Shown here: piece by piece, positions 34,345 to 45,878 of the stretch
Layout of the letters: every line of letters begins with the position of its first letter
Position numbering within the stretch: the first letter of the stretch is position 1
Assembly (NCBI GenBank): GCA_949316495.1
Contig: OX439004.1
Span: 12,808,536 to 12,872,535 of the forward strand
Direction of reading: 5' to 3'
Length of the DNA stretch: 64,000 nt
Source: Amphiduros pacificus
Lineage: Eukaryota > Annelida > Polychaeta > Phyllodocida > Hesionidae
Translations under genes and position numbers: made by a program
The notes under the pieces: generated by a model
The model's input: only the letters and a program-made list of their open reading frames with translations
Database searches by the model: none
Told to the model about the DNA's origin: nothing

Positions 34345-35089
34345 TTACTTAAATCATTCATGAAATGAGGTTTTCAAGCAATTTTTCATTGCATAATATA
34401 AATGTTTATACCCTAAACTGCGATCAAAAGTTATTTCCCATCATATTTCCCTACATATATTTGTGTGCCATTCGAAAGTGGACGAGTCTTCTGCTAAAAT
34501 CCAAATCATCCATTGGACACTTTGTCAACAAAATTTGTTTAGCTGACCAGTGATTTTGTGTAAACACCTGCTTAGTAAAGTCTTTCTAACAGTGGGGCAC
34601 CCTAAATTGGGAGAATGGAGTGATTTGGATTACAAAGCCCTGTTTGTTCATTAATGTGTGTCCAATGGTACAAGCCGAACACCCTCACAGACCACAATAG
34701 AGGTCACATGATTGTATACATGTGGCCACCCGGTGGTCAAAAGAGTACTGGCAGTACTTGGCACTTTAATCGAAACATAATTAACCATGGTCAGTGTATT
34801 TTGGTTGATTATAGTGAGATAGCTTAAATGTATCACAGTTTCATGGCCTCATGTCATTTAAACATACCCCAAACCTTTGTAAAATTGCCTGAGACCTCTG
34901 TGGTTTCATGAATGCATTATGACTTGGCACTTTCATCAAAACATAATAGCCATGGTCAGTGTATTTTGGTTGATGATAGTGAGATAGCTTAATTGTATCA
35001 CAGTTTCATGGCCTCATGTCATTTAAACATACCCCAAACCTCTGTAAAATTGCCTGTGACCTCTGTGGTTTCATGAATGCGTTATGACT
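34345..35089 (+). mobile_element. MITE-like element, AAAGCATTCATGAAA family, with its right 165 bp duplicated
   Basis: A full copy runs from ACTTAAATCATTCATGAAAT to GGTTTCATGAATGCATTATG near 34921. A second copy of the right part (ACTTTCATCAAAACATAATAGCC onward in part) then follows to 35089, ending GGTTTCATGAATGCGTTATG. The CTCF-like palindrome is CCACCCGGTGG (34727-34737). Confidence 0.75.
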
Positions 35090-35095
35090 TCTATA

Positions 35096-35972
35096 GGGTG
35101 TTCCAAAATATCACTTTTTCATCATAGAGCTAAGCACATTTGCATTCCCATTCCTATTGACAACAAAATAAAGTTCTGAAAATTACAACTCTCTACACAG
35201 ATGGCTTCCTTCTTGGAATTCACCCTGAAAAATGGCTTAAAATACTGAAAATTACCACTTTTTGCCTTTTTTGTCATATTTTTGAGTCAACCTCTTAAAT
35301 TTTTTTTACATGATAAGACTTTAGAAACTGGACCAGAATATCAATATTATGTGCAGCATCAGTCTTAAACTACCATTTGTCAATTTAGTATTTATTTATT
35401 CATATTCAAATATATGAAAAAAAGTACATTAATAGTCATAATCAGTACATGTTCTAGGTGCTACATGACTAAGATACAATCTTGACATCTGTATTGAAAT
35501 TTGGTTCAAATTTGAACACTCTGAACAACCTCTACGAAACTACAAAAAGTCATCCATATTATCCATTTGCTGTTTTGTTAAGTTGTGGAAATTTAGGAGC
35601 TAGCGGTGGTGATTTACAATGAACAATACGCAATCCTGTCTGTCTGCATTCTTTGCATAGTTCACATACTCAGTCACTTCTTTAATAGACCTTTCTGCAC
35701 AGTCATTTACCACTTCTAGTCCATCCACTAGATTCTTGAATCTATCATATGATGGAACTCCCATCCAATCCTGGGGAGGGAGCTGCATCCAGTCAGTCTG
35801 CACATCAAAGCGTTCAATCATGAGCCAAGATCTTTCTCCAGCAAACTGACTGAGATGAACATCACCTGGCTGTCTATCAAGAAGTAGATGTTCTTTCATC
35901 TCTGGTTTCCAAGGTGGAAAGTCCTGGGGTCTACCTACTTTCAACATGGCTGTGACAAATTTTGGAACACCC
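35096..35972. mobile_element. TA-flanked DNA transposon remnant with GGGTGTTCCAAAAT ends
   Basis: The element has 14-bp inverted ends (GGGTGTTCCAAAAT, with ATTTTGGAACACCC at the right) and a TA on each side (35094-35095, 35973-35974). That fits the TA target of Tc1/mariner-like elements. At 877 bp it is short. A minus-strand frame at 35947-35600 covers 115 codons, starting MLKVGRPQDFPPWKPEM and holding NDCAERSIKEVTEYVNYAK. I do not recognise it as a known transposase core. It abuts the end of the preceding MITE. Confidence 0.65.
35600..35947 (-). CDS. Unidentified ORF inside the TA-flanked element (115 aa)
   Basis: The frame begins 25 bp inside the right end of the element and is more coding-like than its surroundings (Trp- and Pro-rich, conserved-looking NDCAERSIK). 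It ends in VLFIVNHHR. It could be the C-terminal part of a transposon-encoded protein or a captured fragment. No DDE/D motif is visible. Confidence 0.4.
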   Translation of the reverse strand: MLKVGRPQDFPPWKPEMKEHLLLDRQPGDVHLSQFAGERSWLMIERFDVQTDWMQLPPQDWMGVPSYDRFKNLVDGLEVVNDCAERSIKEVTEYVNYAKNADRQDCVLFIVNHHR

Positions 35973-36150
35973 TAACCCAGCATTCGGGTACACCACTTTC
36001 TAACTGCTTCCATGAAAAACAGAAAATACTTTTTAAGGCACTCTGAGTGTGATTATTATTACACCAGGTGGCTGCTCTGAGCACAATGGGGAAATGCACC
36101 AGGGTGTAGTCCAAAGATTTTGATATTACATAAATGTCTGCAATGACTAC

Positions 36151-36490
36151 TTGGTTTGATGAAAGTGAGCTTTTTGGAATTGACTTTTTGTTTATAATAT
36201 GTGATCATATCTGTAAAAACCTATCTTTGTTCATAATTTAGTGTTTTGATGAAAGTGAGCTTTTTGGAATTGACATTTTGTTCATAATATGTGATCATAT
36301 CTGTAAAAACCTATCTTTGTTCATAATTTAGTGTTTTGATGAAAGTGAGCTTTTTGGAAGTTACTTTTTGTTCATAGTATGTGATAATATCTGTAAAAAC
36401 CTATCTTTGTTCATAATTTAGTGTTTTGATGAAAGTGAGCATAATATGTGATCATATGTGTAAAAACCTATCTTTGTTCATAATTAAGTA
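36151..36490 (+). repeat. 90-bp tandem repeat, about 3.7 units
   Basis: TTTTGATGAAAGTGAGC starts at about 36154, 36244, 36334 and 36424, and each unit ends in CTATCTTTGTTCATAATTTAG. The last unit has an internal deletion. Confidence 0.92.
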
Positions 36491-37779
36491 ATCAGGAAAT
36501 AATGCTACACTACTCTCAATTAGACTGTTGCACTCTGTTGCAGGAAAATATGTGTTCAGTAATTTCCATATCACAGTTCGGTCTGTGCTAATTGTGGACA
36601 AGCAATCAACAAGATCATAGGAGTGAAATAGGTCAGGGCCTGATATATAGAGGAAATATGGTAGAATTGAGAAAACTTTTCAAGATCAAGCATGTCAGTT
36701 AGCACACATTTCAATAATGCTCTACATTTTATGTTCGATGGATAAATACATCATCCTAATAGTATATCATATATCCTATGTGTATCATATATCCTTTGTA
36801 TATATATATGCATGGACATGAGCCAACCAATTACAGAGCTATGTGGTAATTGTAAGCTAATGTGTGGAATAACCGGAACAATTTTGGCAGATATTAATAT
36901 CTTGTCCTTACTGGTCCAGAGATACTAAAACCATTACTATAGTATCATTCATGAAAACCTTTTTTGACAATTGAATTTAGAAATATATATATATATCTCT
37001 TAGTAGCAGATACTTGTATACATACAACTGTGAATCAAAAGTATACAACAGAGAAGGTGAAAGGGGTTTCTCAAATTCCAATTAAAAAAAGTAACAATGA
37101 AGATAACCAAAGCAGTAAATTAAGTAAAATTCAAATACTACATAAATAAAAACACAATCTGTATATTTCTTAACAATCACAACTGATTAAGAACATAATA
37201 TGTCAAAAGGTACTCTCCTTTGCATCAGGTTCAGTATATAACACCCTCTCCGCTTATGCGATCAGATATGTTCAAATAGGTCTGTTCCATTAGCCCCGCC
37301 CCTTGAATGTAACCAGATGCACGGTGCAATGATGTAATTACAGCCTTTCAGTAGGACAGGACGTGCACGATATGATGACGTAACTCGAATCTCTTGCTCA
37401 TTAATATTCATGAGCGCCCAAATAGTACGACATTTGATCGCGTCGGCACTAGGCCTATATTGAAGAGGCCTAGTAAAGCTGGGTAGTCAAAAGGAATATT
37501 CTGTGCAAACCCCATGCATACTATTGATCATAAATGTTTATTTCTATGAGAACTTAAATAGTAAATATTCCAGTCATACCAACATATTCAGATATCTTCA
37601 AAACGTCATTCTATCGATCGGTACCTGGTCAAAATTGCAGTGATACTGTCAAGTGGACCGCGCGCTATTGAACTGCCTCATTGAACCGCTGTCAATGATT
37701 TTTACACCAAAATGTCACGGAAAATCGTGACATCGCTGTTTTGGCTGCATTATTCAGCTGATTGTTGTTTGTTTCTAAT
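36491..37779. other. Non-coding stretch, no gene seen
   Basis: It is AT-rich with a short TA-rich run near 36985. A more GC-rich block at 37290-37480 has some promoter-like character (CCCGCCCC, TGACGTAA) but no coding exon beside it. Confidence 0.4.
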
Positions 37780-37781
37780 TA

Positions 37782-38236
37782 CAGTGACCGGCAGCCAAAT
37801 CCGGACATTTTCATGTTTTTCACTCCCGATTTTCACAAAACCTTTAAAAACTGTGTAAAAACTGCTCACATCGAAAGAAGATCTTCAACTTTAACGGTCT
37901 ATGGAATTTTAATGCTACCCGTTCAATATTAACAGAAATAGCATGATTTTCACGCATTCAGCAAACCTGCAGATTGTCCTATAGTTTCCATTGAGTTATA
38001 TGGTGATGTTGGTTACGTCACCACTTCTGACGTCATTTGACAGTGATGCGATCATTTGTGCCGTGAAAACAAATAAACACTTTTAACGTTTTGAAAAGCA
38101 GTGGGAATACAAGAAAACATATGAGAGACAATATTCAACTTAATTGCAATTACTACAGATCAGTTTTACTTGATATTTGACTGAGTTAAAAATGTCCGAG
38201 TTTAATCTGCCGGTTTCGGACAGTTGCCGGTCACTG
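37782..38236 (+). mobile_element. CAGTGACCGGCA MITE, copy 1 (455 bp)
   Basis: TA-flanked, with 12-bp inverted ends. It is followed after 18 bp by an inverted relative (38255-38707). It carries TGACGTCA at 38028-38035. Confidence 0.85.
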
Positions 38237-38254
38237 TAGTTATGTGAGAGGGTA

Positions 38255-38707
38255 CAGTGACCGGCAACTGTCCGAAACCGGCAGATTAAACTCGGACATT
38301 TTTAACTCGGTCAAATATCGAGTAAAACTGTGCTGTACTAATTGCAATTGAGCTGAATACAGTGCCTCACACGTCATCTTGTTATTCCTATTCCTTTCAA
38401 AACGTTCAAAGTGTTTATTTGTTTTCACGGCACAACTGATTGAGTCACTGTCAAATGACGTCAGAAGTGGTGACGTAACCAACATCACCATATTACTCAA
38501 TGGAAACTCGGACAGTTTGCCGGTTTGCTGAATGCATGAAAATAATGCTATTTCTGTTAATATTGAACGGGTATCACTAAAACTCCACAGACCATTAAAG
38601 TCGAAGATCTTCTTTCGATGTGAGCAGTTTTTACACAGTTTTTAAAGGTGTTGTGAAAATCGGGAGTGAAAAACATCGAAGTGTCCGGATTTAGCTGCCG
38701 GTCACTG
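38255..38707 (-). mobile_element. CAGTGACCGGCA MITE, inverted copy (453 bp), repeated at 40546 and 42837
   Basis: It is in the opposite orientation to the element at 37782. Near-identical copies lie exactly 2291 and 4582 bp further on (40546-40998, 42837-43289). Confidence 0.85.
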
Positions 38708-39159
38708 TAATTGCCCCACGATGACGTCACTCTTTTTTTCCACCACGTGCATTAGAAAAAGCTATATTTCTCCCCAAAAGATCATATTTCCCTTGTGCAG
38801 TCATATTTACAGACCCCGCAGATCAATGTGCGTTAAAATTCTCCTTCATACTGCAAAAGTGTACCAGAGAAGTTACCCTTTAATGATATATATTTTGAGA
38901 TACCTATCTTTCTTTAAATTCAAGTAAAAAATTACCAAATGGTGTCAAAAATTTACATTTATTTGAATCATTTTATTTACAAAAACACAAATTACTCAAG
39001 TTATGAGACATCTTCTAAAATTCTATCTATCTAAACTAAATAACATCATTCTAGCTAAAGATTAATGCCTTATAGTTCTGCAGATTGTTAATGTAGTTAT
39101 TCCCGAAAATGTTTTTCAAGTAAGCTCTATCCCTTCTTTAATCGCTACCAAAAAAACTA

Positions 39160-39831
39160 CAGTGACCGGCAACTGTCCGAAACCGGCAGTTGAAACTTGG
39201 ACATTTTTAACACAGTTAACCATCTAGCATACCTTGCTGTACTAATTGCTGAATGTTATGCTCTACACATCATCTGGTTATTCCACTGCCTTTCAAAACG
39301 TTAAAAAGAGTTTATTTGTTTTCACAGCACAAGTGATCGTGTCACTGTCAAATGACGTCCAAAGTGGTGACATAAACAACATCACCATATAACTCAATAC
39401 AAAACTCGGACAAATTTCAGATTTGCTGAATGCGTAAAAATCGTGGTAATTCTGTAAATATTGAACGGCTATCATGTTTTCTTCACAGGCCTTTAAAGTA
39501 GATGATCTTCTATCAATGTGAGCAGGTTTTACAAAGTTTTGAAAGGTTTTGTGAAAATCGGGAGTGAAAAACATGAAAATGTCCAGATGAGTTATATGGT
39601 GATGTTGTTTACGTCACCACTTCTGACGTCATTTGACAGTGACACGATCACTTGTGCCGTGAAAGAAAATAAACTCTTTTAACGTTTTGAAAGGCAGTGG
39701 AATAACAAGATGACGTGTGGAGCACAACATTCAGCTCAATTGCAATTAGTACAGCAAGGTATGCTTGATGTTTGACTGTGCTAAAAATGTCTGAGTTTCA
39801 ACTGCCGGTTTCGGACAGTTGCCGGTCACTG
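39160..39831. mobile_element. Foldback MITE (672 bp), repeated at 41451 and 43742
   Basis: Both ends carry the same extended sequence (CAGTGACCGGCAACTGTCCG, then an AAACCGGCAGTTGAAAC block) in inverted orientation, and the two halves are inverted versions of each other. It looks like two partial copies fused head to head. Further copies are at 41451-42122 and 43742-44413. Confidence 0.85.
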
Positions 39832-40071
39832 TAATTAACTATGCAAGTAGATAATTACCCCACGATGACGTCATTCATTTTTTTCCAGCACATGCATTTA
39901 AAAGAGCTTTTTTTCTCCCAAAAAACATGTTTCCCTTGTGCGGTCATATTAATAGAGCCACAGATCAATGTGCGTTATAATTTTCCTTTATACTACAAAA
40001 GTGTAGAACCTACTAGGTAAGTGAAAGTGGCATATTATCTTCAACTTCAATTGGGCAAATATTCACACTTA

Positions 40072-40527
40072 CAGTGACCGGCAGTTTGATCTCCAGACAT
40101 TTTCATGTTTTTCACTCCCGATTTTCACAAAACCTTTCATAAATGAATAAAAACTGCTCACATCAATAGAAGACCGTCAGTCTTAAAGGCCTGTGAAGTA
40201 AAAATGATACCCGTTCAATATTTACAGAATTAACAGGATATTCACGCATTCAGCAAACCTGCAATTTGTCCCGAGTTCATATTGAGTTATACGGTGATGT
40301 TGGTTACGTCACCACTTCTGACGTCATTTGACAGTGATGCGATCATTCGTGCCGTGAAAACAAATAAACACTTTTAACATTTTGAAAGGCATAGGAATTA
40401 CAAGATGATGTATGGGGCACAATATTCAGCTCAATTGCAATTAGTAAAGCACAATTTTACTCGATATTTGACTGAGTTAAAAATGTCCGAGTTTAATCTG
40501 CCGGTTTCGGACAGTTGCCGGTCACTG
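40072..40527 (+). mobile_element. CAGTGACCGGCA MITE (456 bp), repeated at 42363 and 44654
   Basis: It is a diverged relative of 37782-38236. The copy at 42363-42818 is a mosaic: its left part follows this copy, its right part follows 37782-38236. Confidence 0.85.
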
Positions 40528-43500
40528 TAGTTATGTGAGAGGGTACAGTGACCGGCAACTGTCCGAAACCGGCAGATTAAACTCGGACATTTTTAACTCG
40601 GTCAAATATCGAGTAAAACTGTGCTGTACTAATTGCAATTGAGCTGAATACAGTGCCTCACACGTCATCTTGTTATTCCTATTCCTTTCAAAACGTTCAA
40701 AGTGTTTATTTGTTTTCACGGCACAACTGATTGAGTCACTGTCAAATGACGTCAGAAGTGGTGACTTAACCAACATCACCATATTACTCAATGGAAACTC
40801 GGACAGTTTGCCGGTTTGCTGAATGCATGAAAATAATGCTATTTCTGTTAATATTGAACGGGTATCACTAAAACTCCACAGACCATTAAAGTCGAAGATC
40901 TTCTTTCGGAGTGAGCAGTTTTTACACAGTTTTTAAAGGTGTTGTGAAAATCGGGAGTGAAAAACATCAAAGTGTCCGGATTTAGCTGCCGGTCACTGTA
41001 ATTGCCCCACGATGACGTCACTCTTTTTTTCCACCACGTGCATTAGAAAAAGCTATATTTCTCCCCAAAAGATCATATTTCCCTTGTGCAGTCATATTTA
41101 CAGACCCCGCAGATCAATGTGCGTTAAAATTCTCCTTCATACTGCAAAAGTGTACCAGAGAAGTTACCCTTTAATGATATATATTTTGAGATACCTATCT
41201 TTCTTTAAATTCAAGTAAAAAATTACCAAATGGTGTCAAAAATTTACATTTATTTGAGTCATTTTATTTACAAAAACACAAATTACTCAAGTTATAAGAC
41301 ATCTTCTAAAATTCTATCTATCTAAACTAAATAACATCATTCTAGCTAAAGATTAATGCCTTATAGTTCTGCAGATTGTTAATGTAGTTATTCCCGAAAA
41401 TGTTTTTCAAGTAAGCTCTATCCCTTCTTTAATCGCTACCAAAAAAACTACAGTGACCGGCAACTGTCCGAAACCGGCAGTTGAAACTTGGACATTTTTA
41501 ATACAGTTAACCATCTAGCATACCTTGCTGTACTAATTGCTGAATGTTATGCTCTACACATCATCTGGTTATTCCACTGCCTTTCAAAACGTTAAAAAGA
41601 GTTTATTTGTTTTCACAGCACAAGTGATCGTGTCACTGTCAAATGACGTCCAAAGTGGTGACATAAACAACATCACCATATAACTCAATACAAAACTCGG
41701 ACAAATTTCAGATTTGCTGAATGCGTAAAAATCGTGGTAATTCTGTAAATATTGAACGGCTATCATGTTTTCTTCACAGGCCTTTAAAGTAGACGATCTT
41801 CTATCAATGTGAGCAGGTTTTACAAAGTTTTGAAAGGTTTTGTGAAAATCGGGAGTGAAAAACATGAAAATGTCCAGATGAGTTATATGGTGATGTTGTT
41901 TACGTCACCACTTCTGACGTCATTTGACAGTGACACGATCACTTGTGCCGTGAAAGTAAATAAACTCTTTTAACGTTTTGAAAGGCAGTGGAATAACAAG
42001 ATGACGTGTGGAGCACAACATTCAGCTCAATTGCAATTAGTACAGCAAGGTATGCTTGATGTTTGACTGTGCTAAAAATGTCTGAGTTTCAACTGCCGGT
42101 TTCGGACAGTTGCCGGTCACTGTAATTAACTATGCAAGTAGATAATTACCCCACGATGACGTCATTCATTTTTTTCCAGCACATGCATTTAAAAGAGCTT
42201 TTTTTCTCCCAAAAAACATGTTTCCCTTGTGCGGTCATATTAATAGAGCCACAGATCAATGTGCGTTATAATTTTCCTTTATACTACAAAAGTGTAGAAC
42301 CTACTAGGTAAGTGAAAGTGGCATATTATCTTCAACTTCAATTGGGCAAATATTCACACTTACAGTGACCGGCAGTTTGATCTCCAGACATTTTCATGTT
42401 TTTCACTCCCGATTTTCACAAAACCTTTCATAAATGAATAAAAACTGCTCACATCAATAGAAGACCGTCAGTCTTAAAGGCCTGTGAAGTAAAAATGATA
42501 CCCGTTCAATATTTACAGAATTAACAGGATATTCACACATTCAGCAAACCTGCAATTTGTCCCGAGTTCATATTGAGTTATACGGTGATGTTGGTTACGT
42601 CACCACTTCTGACGTCATTTGACAGTGATGCGATCATTCGTGCCGTGAAAACAAATAAACACTTTTAACGTTTTGAAAAGCAGTGGGAATACAAGAAAAC
42701 ATATGAGAGACAATATTCAACTTAATTGCAATTACTACAGATCAGTTTTACTTGATATTTGACTGAGTTAAAAATGTCCGAGTTTAATCTGCCGGTTTCG
42801 GACAGTTGCCGGTCACTGTAGTTATGTGAGAGGGTACAGTGACCGGCAACTGTCCGAAACCGGCAGATTAAACTCGGACATTTTTAACTCGGTCAAATAT
42901 CGAGTAAAACTGTGCTGTACTAATTGCAATTGAGCTGAATACAGTGCCTCACACGTCATCTTGTTATTCCTATTCCTTTCAAAACGTTCAAAGTGTTTAT
43001 TTGTTTTCACGGCACAACTGATTGAGTCACTGTCAAATGACGTCAGAAGTGGTGACTTAACCAACATCACCATATTACTCAATGGAAACTCGGACAGTTT
43101 GCCGGTTTGCTGAATGCATGAAAATAATGCTATTTCTGTTAATATTGAACGGGTATCACTAAAACTCCACAGACCATTAAAGTCGAAGATCTTCTTTCGA
43201 TGTGAGCAGTTTTTACACAGTTTTTAAAGGTGTTGTGAAAATCGGGAGTGAAAAACATCAAAGTGTCCGGATTTAGCTGCCGGTCACTGTAATTGCCCCA
43301 CGATGACGTCACTCTTTTTTTCCACCACGTGCATTAGAAAAAGCTATATTTCTCCCCAAAAGATCATATTTCCCTTGTGCAGTCATATTTACAGACCCCG
43401 CAGATCAATGTGCGTTAAAATTCTCCTTCATACTGCAAAAGTGTACCAGAGAAGTTACCCTTTAATGATATATATTTTGAGATACCTATCTTTCTTTAAA

Positions 43501-45111
43501 TTCAAGTAAAAAATTACCAAATGGTGTCAAAAATTTACATTTATTTGAATCATTTTATTTACAAAAACACAAATTACTCAAGTTATAAGACATCTTCTAA
43601 AATTCTATCTATCTAAACTAAATAACATCATTCTAGCTAAAGATTAATGCCTTATAGTTCTGCAGATTGTTAATGTAGTTATTCCCGAAAATGTTTTTCA
43701 AGTAAGCTCTATCCCTTCTTTAATCGCTACCAAAAAAACTACAGTGACCGGCAACTGTCCGAAACCGGCAGTTGAAACTTGGACATTTTTAACACAGTTA
43801 ACCATCTAGCATACCTTGCTGTACTAATTGCTGAATGTTATGCTCTACACATCATCTGGTTATTCCACTGCCTTTCAAAACGTTAAAAAGAGTTTATTTG
43901 TTTTCACAGCACAAGTGATCGTGTCACTGTCAAATGACGTCCAAAGTGGTGACATAAACAACATCACCATATAACTCAATACAAAACTCGGACAAATTTC
44001 AGATTTGCTGAATGCGTAAAAATCGTGGTAATTCTGTAAATATTGAACGGCTATCATGTTTTCTTCACAGGCCTTTAAAGTAGACGATCTTCTATCAATG
44101 TGAGCAGGTTTTACAAAGTTTTGAAAGGTTTTGTGAAAATCGGGAGTGAAAAACATGAAAATGTCCAGATGAGTTATATGGTGATGTTGTTTACGTCACC
44201 ACTTCTGACGTCATTTGACAGTGACACGATCACTTGTGCCGTGAAAGTAAATAAACTCTTTTAACGTTTTGAAAGGCAGTGGAATAACAAGATGACGTGT
44301 GGAGCACAACATTCAGCTCAATTGCAATTAGTACAGCAAGGTATGCTTGATGTTTGACTGTGCTAAAAATGTCTGAGTTTCAACTGCCGGTTTCGGACAG
44401 TTGCCGGTCACTGTAATTAACTATGCAAGTAGATAATTACCCCACGATGACGTCATTCATTTTTTTCCAGCACATGCATTTAAAAGAGCTTTTTTACTCC
44501 CAAAAAACATGTTTCCCTTGTGCGGTCATATTAATAGAGCCACAGATCAATGTGCGTTATAATTTTCCTTTATACTACAAAAGTGTAGAACCTACTAGGT
44601 AAGTGAAAGTGGCATATTATCTTCAACTTCAATTGGGCAAATATTCACACTTACAGTGACCGGCAGTTTGATCTCCAGACATTTTCATGTTTTTCACTCC
44701 CGATTTTCACAAAACCTTTCATAAATGAATAAAAACTGCTCACATCAATAGAAGACCGTCAGTCTTAAAGGCCTGTGAAGTAAAAATGATACCCGTTCAA
44801 TATTTACAGAATTAACAGGATATTCACGCATTCAGCAAACCTGCAATTTGTCCCGAGTTCATATTGAGTTATACGGTGATGTTGGTTACGTCACCACTTC
44901 TGACGTCATTTGACAGTGATGCGATCATTCGTGCCGTGAAAACAAATAAACACTTTTAACATTTTGAACGGCATAGGAATTACAAGATGATGTATGGGGC
45001 ACAATATTCAGCTCAATTGCAATTAGTAAAGCACAGTTTTACTCGATATTTGACTGAGTTAAAAATGTCCGAGTTTCAACTGCCGGTTTCGGACAGTTGC
45101 CAGTCAGTGTA

Positions 45112-45399
45112 CAGTGACCGGCAACTGTCCGAAACCGGCAGATTAAACTCGGACAGAAGTGGTGACGTAACCAACATCACCATATAACTCAATGTGAACT
45201 CGGACAGTTTGCTGGTTTGCTGAATGCATGAATATCCTCCTAATTCTGTAAATACTGAACGGGTATCATGTTTACTCTACACGCCTTTAAGACTGACGGT
45301 CTTCTATTGACGTGAGCAGTTTTTATCCAGTTATGAAAGGTTTTGTGAAAATAGGGAGTGAAAAACATGAAAGTGTCCGGATTTGGCTGCCGGTCACTG
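45112..45399 (-). mobile_element. Internally deleted CAGTGACCGGCA MITE (288 bp)
   Basis: Both ends are intact and TA-flanked, but about 165 bp next to the left end are missing relative to 38255-38707. It shares a single TA (45110-45111) with the preceding element. Confidence 0.8.
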
Positions 45400-45758
45400 T
45401 ACAATAATATTTGCGATAATTGTGTATTGGAGCTTTTATTAGAAACTAGGACAATGTTGCAGTTCCAGCTTGGAATCGAGGACTATGAAAGTGTGCACTC
45501 TCTGTGAAATACAGATCTGCTTGAGTGATATTGTGTGGTCACTCACCATATCAACATGATATCCAACCTTTTCATATGCCTGCGACAACCATTATCTTCA
45601 CTGATTTTTCAGCAGACAAGATATCTTGCACTCTGCTCTCGGATTCATAGACCCTGTTAAATATCAAGACCCCTGCCCCATTCCCATGGCCTGAATACAG
45701 ATAACATACTCTACTGTGTACCTTGTTTAACACTACACATATTGCCCTTTCTTTCCAG

Positions 45759-45878
45759 AAGGTTACTGGCTTCATTTTACATCAGGTTTCCATGGAGGGG
45801 GAGACACTGTGTGAGCTGCTGTTTCAATGCATTTACAGAGAACACACAACTCAATACCAGAAGCAGTTTCAGTCAGAG
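45759..45878 (+). CDS. Orphan exon-like block, 40 codons, phase 0 at both ends
   Basis: A strong acceptor (TTGCCCTTTCTTTCCAG) precedes AAG, and GAG|GTTAGT closes it. The 40 codons between are open and clearly coding-like in composition (KVTGFILHQVSMEGETLCEL near the start, YQKQFQSE at the end). I do not recognise the family and could not find a phase-0 partner exon on either side with confidence. It may be one exon of a gene with very long introns, or a stranded remnant. Confidence 0.4.

Larger units (their letters stand above)
37780..45401. repeat. Tandem array, 2291-bp period, built from inverted TA-flanked MITEs
   Basis: Three near-identical periods (38240-40530, 40531-42821, 42822-45112) are flanked by partial material at both ends. 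Each period holds a 453-bp element, a 448-bp spacer, a 672-bp foldback element, a 236-bp spacer and a 456-bp element. The two spacers carry related CCCCACGATGACGTCA blocks, so the unit arose by an older internal duplication. All MITE copies begin CAGTGACCGGCA and end TGCCGGTCACTG with TA on both sides, consistent with Tc1/mariner-type targeting. There is no transposase. The 60-93 codon frames repeated in the array are by-products. Confidence 0.93.

Noticed and set aside
36151-36490. Regular repeats considered as a CRISPR array
   Set aside because: The units are contiguous 90-bp repeats without unique spacers, in an animal genome.
38240-44156. Repeated 86-, 68- and 93-codon frames
   Set aside because: They recur only because the array repeats every 2291 bp; they cross MITE ends and spacers and have no coding-like composition.
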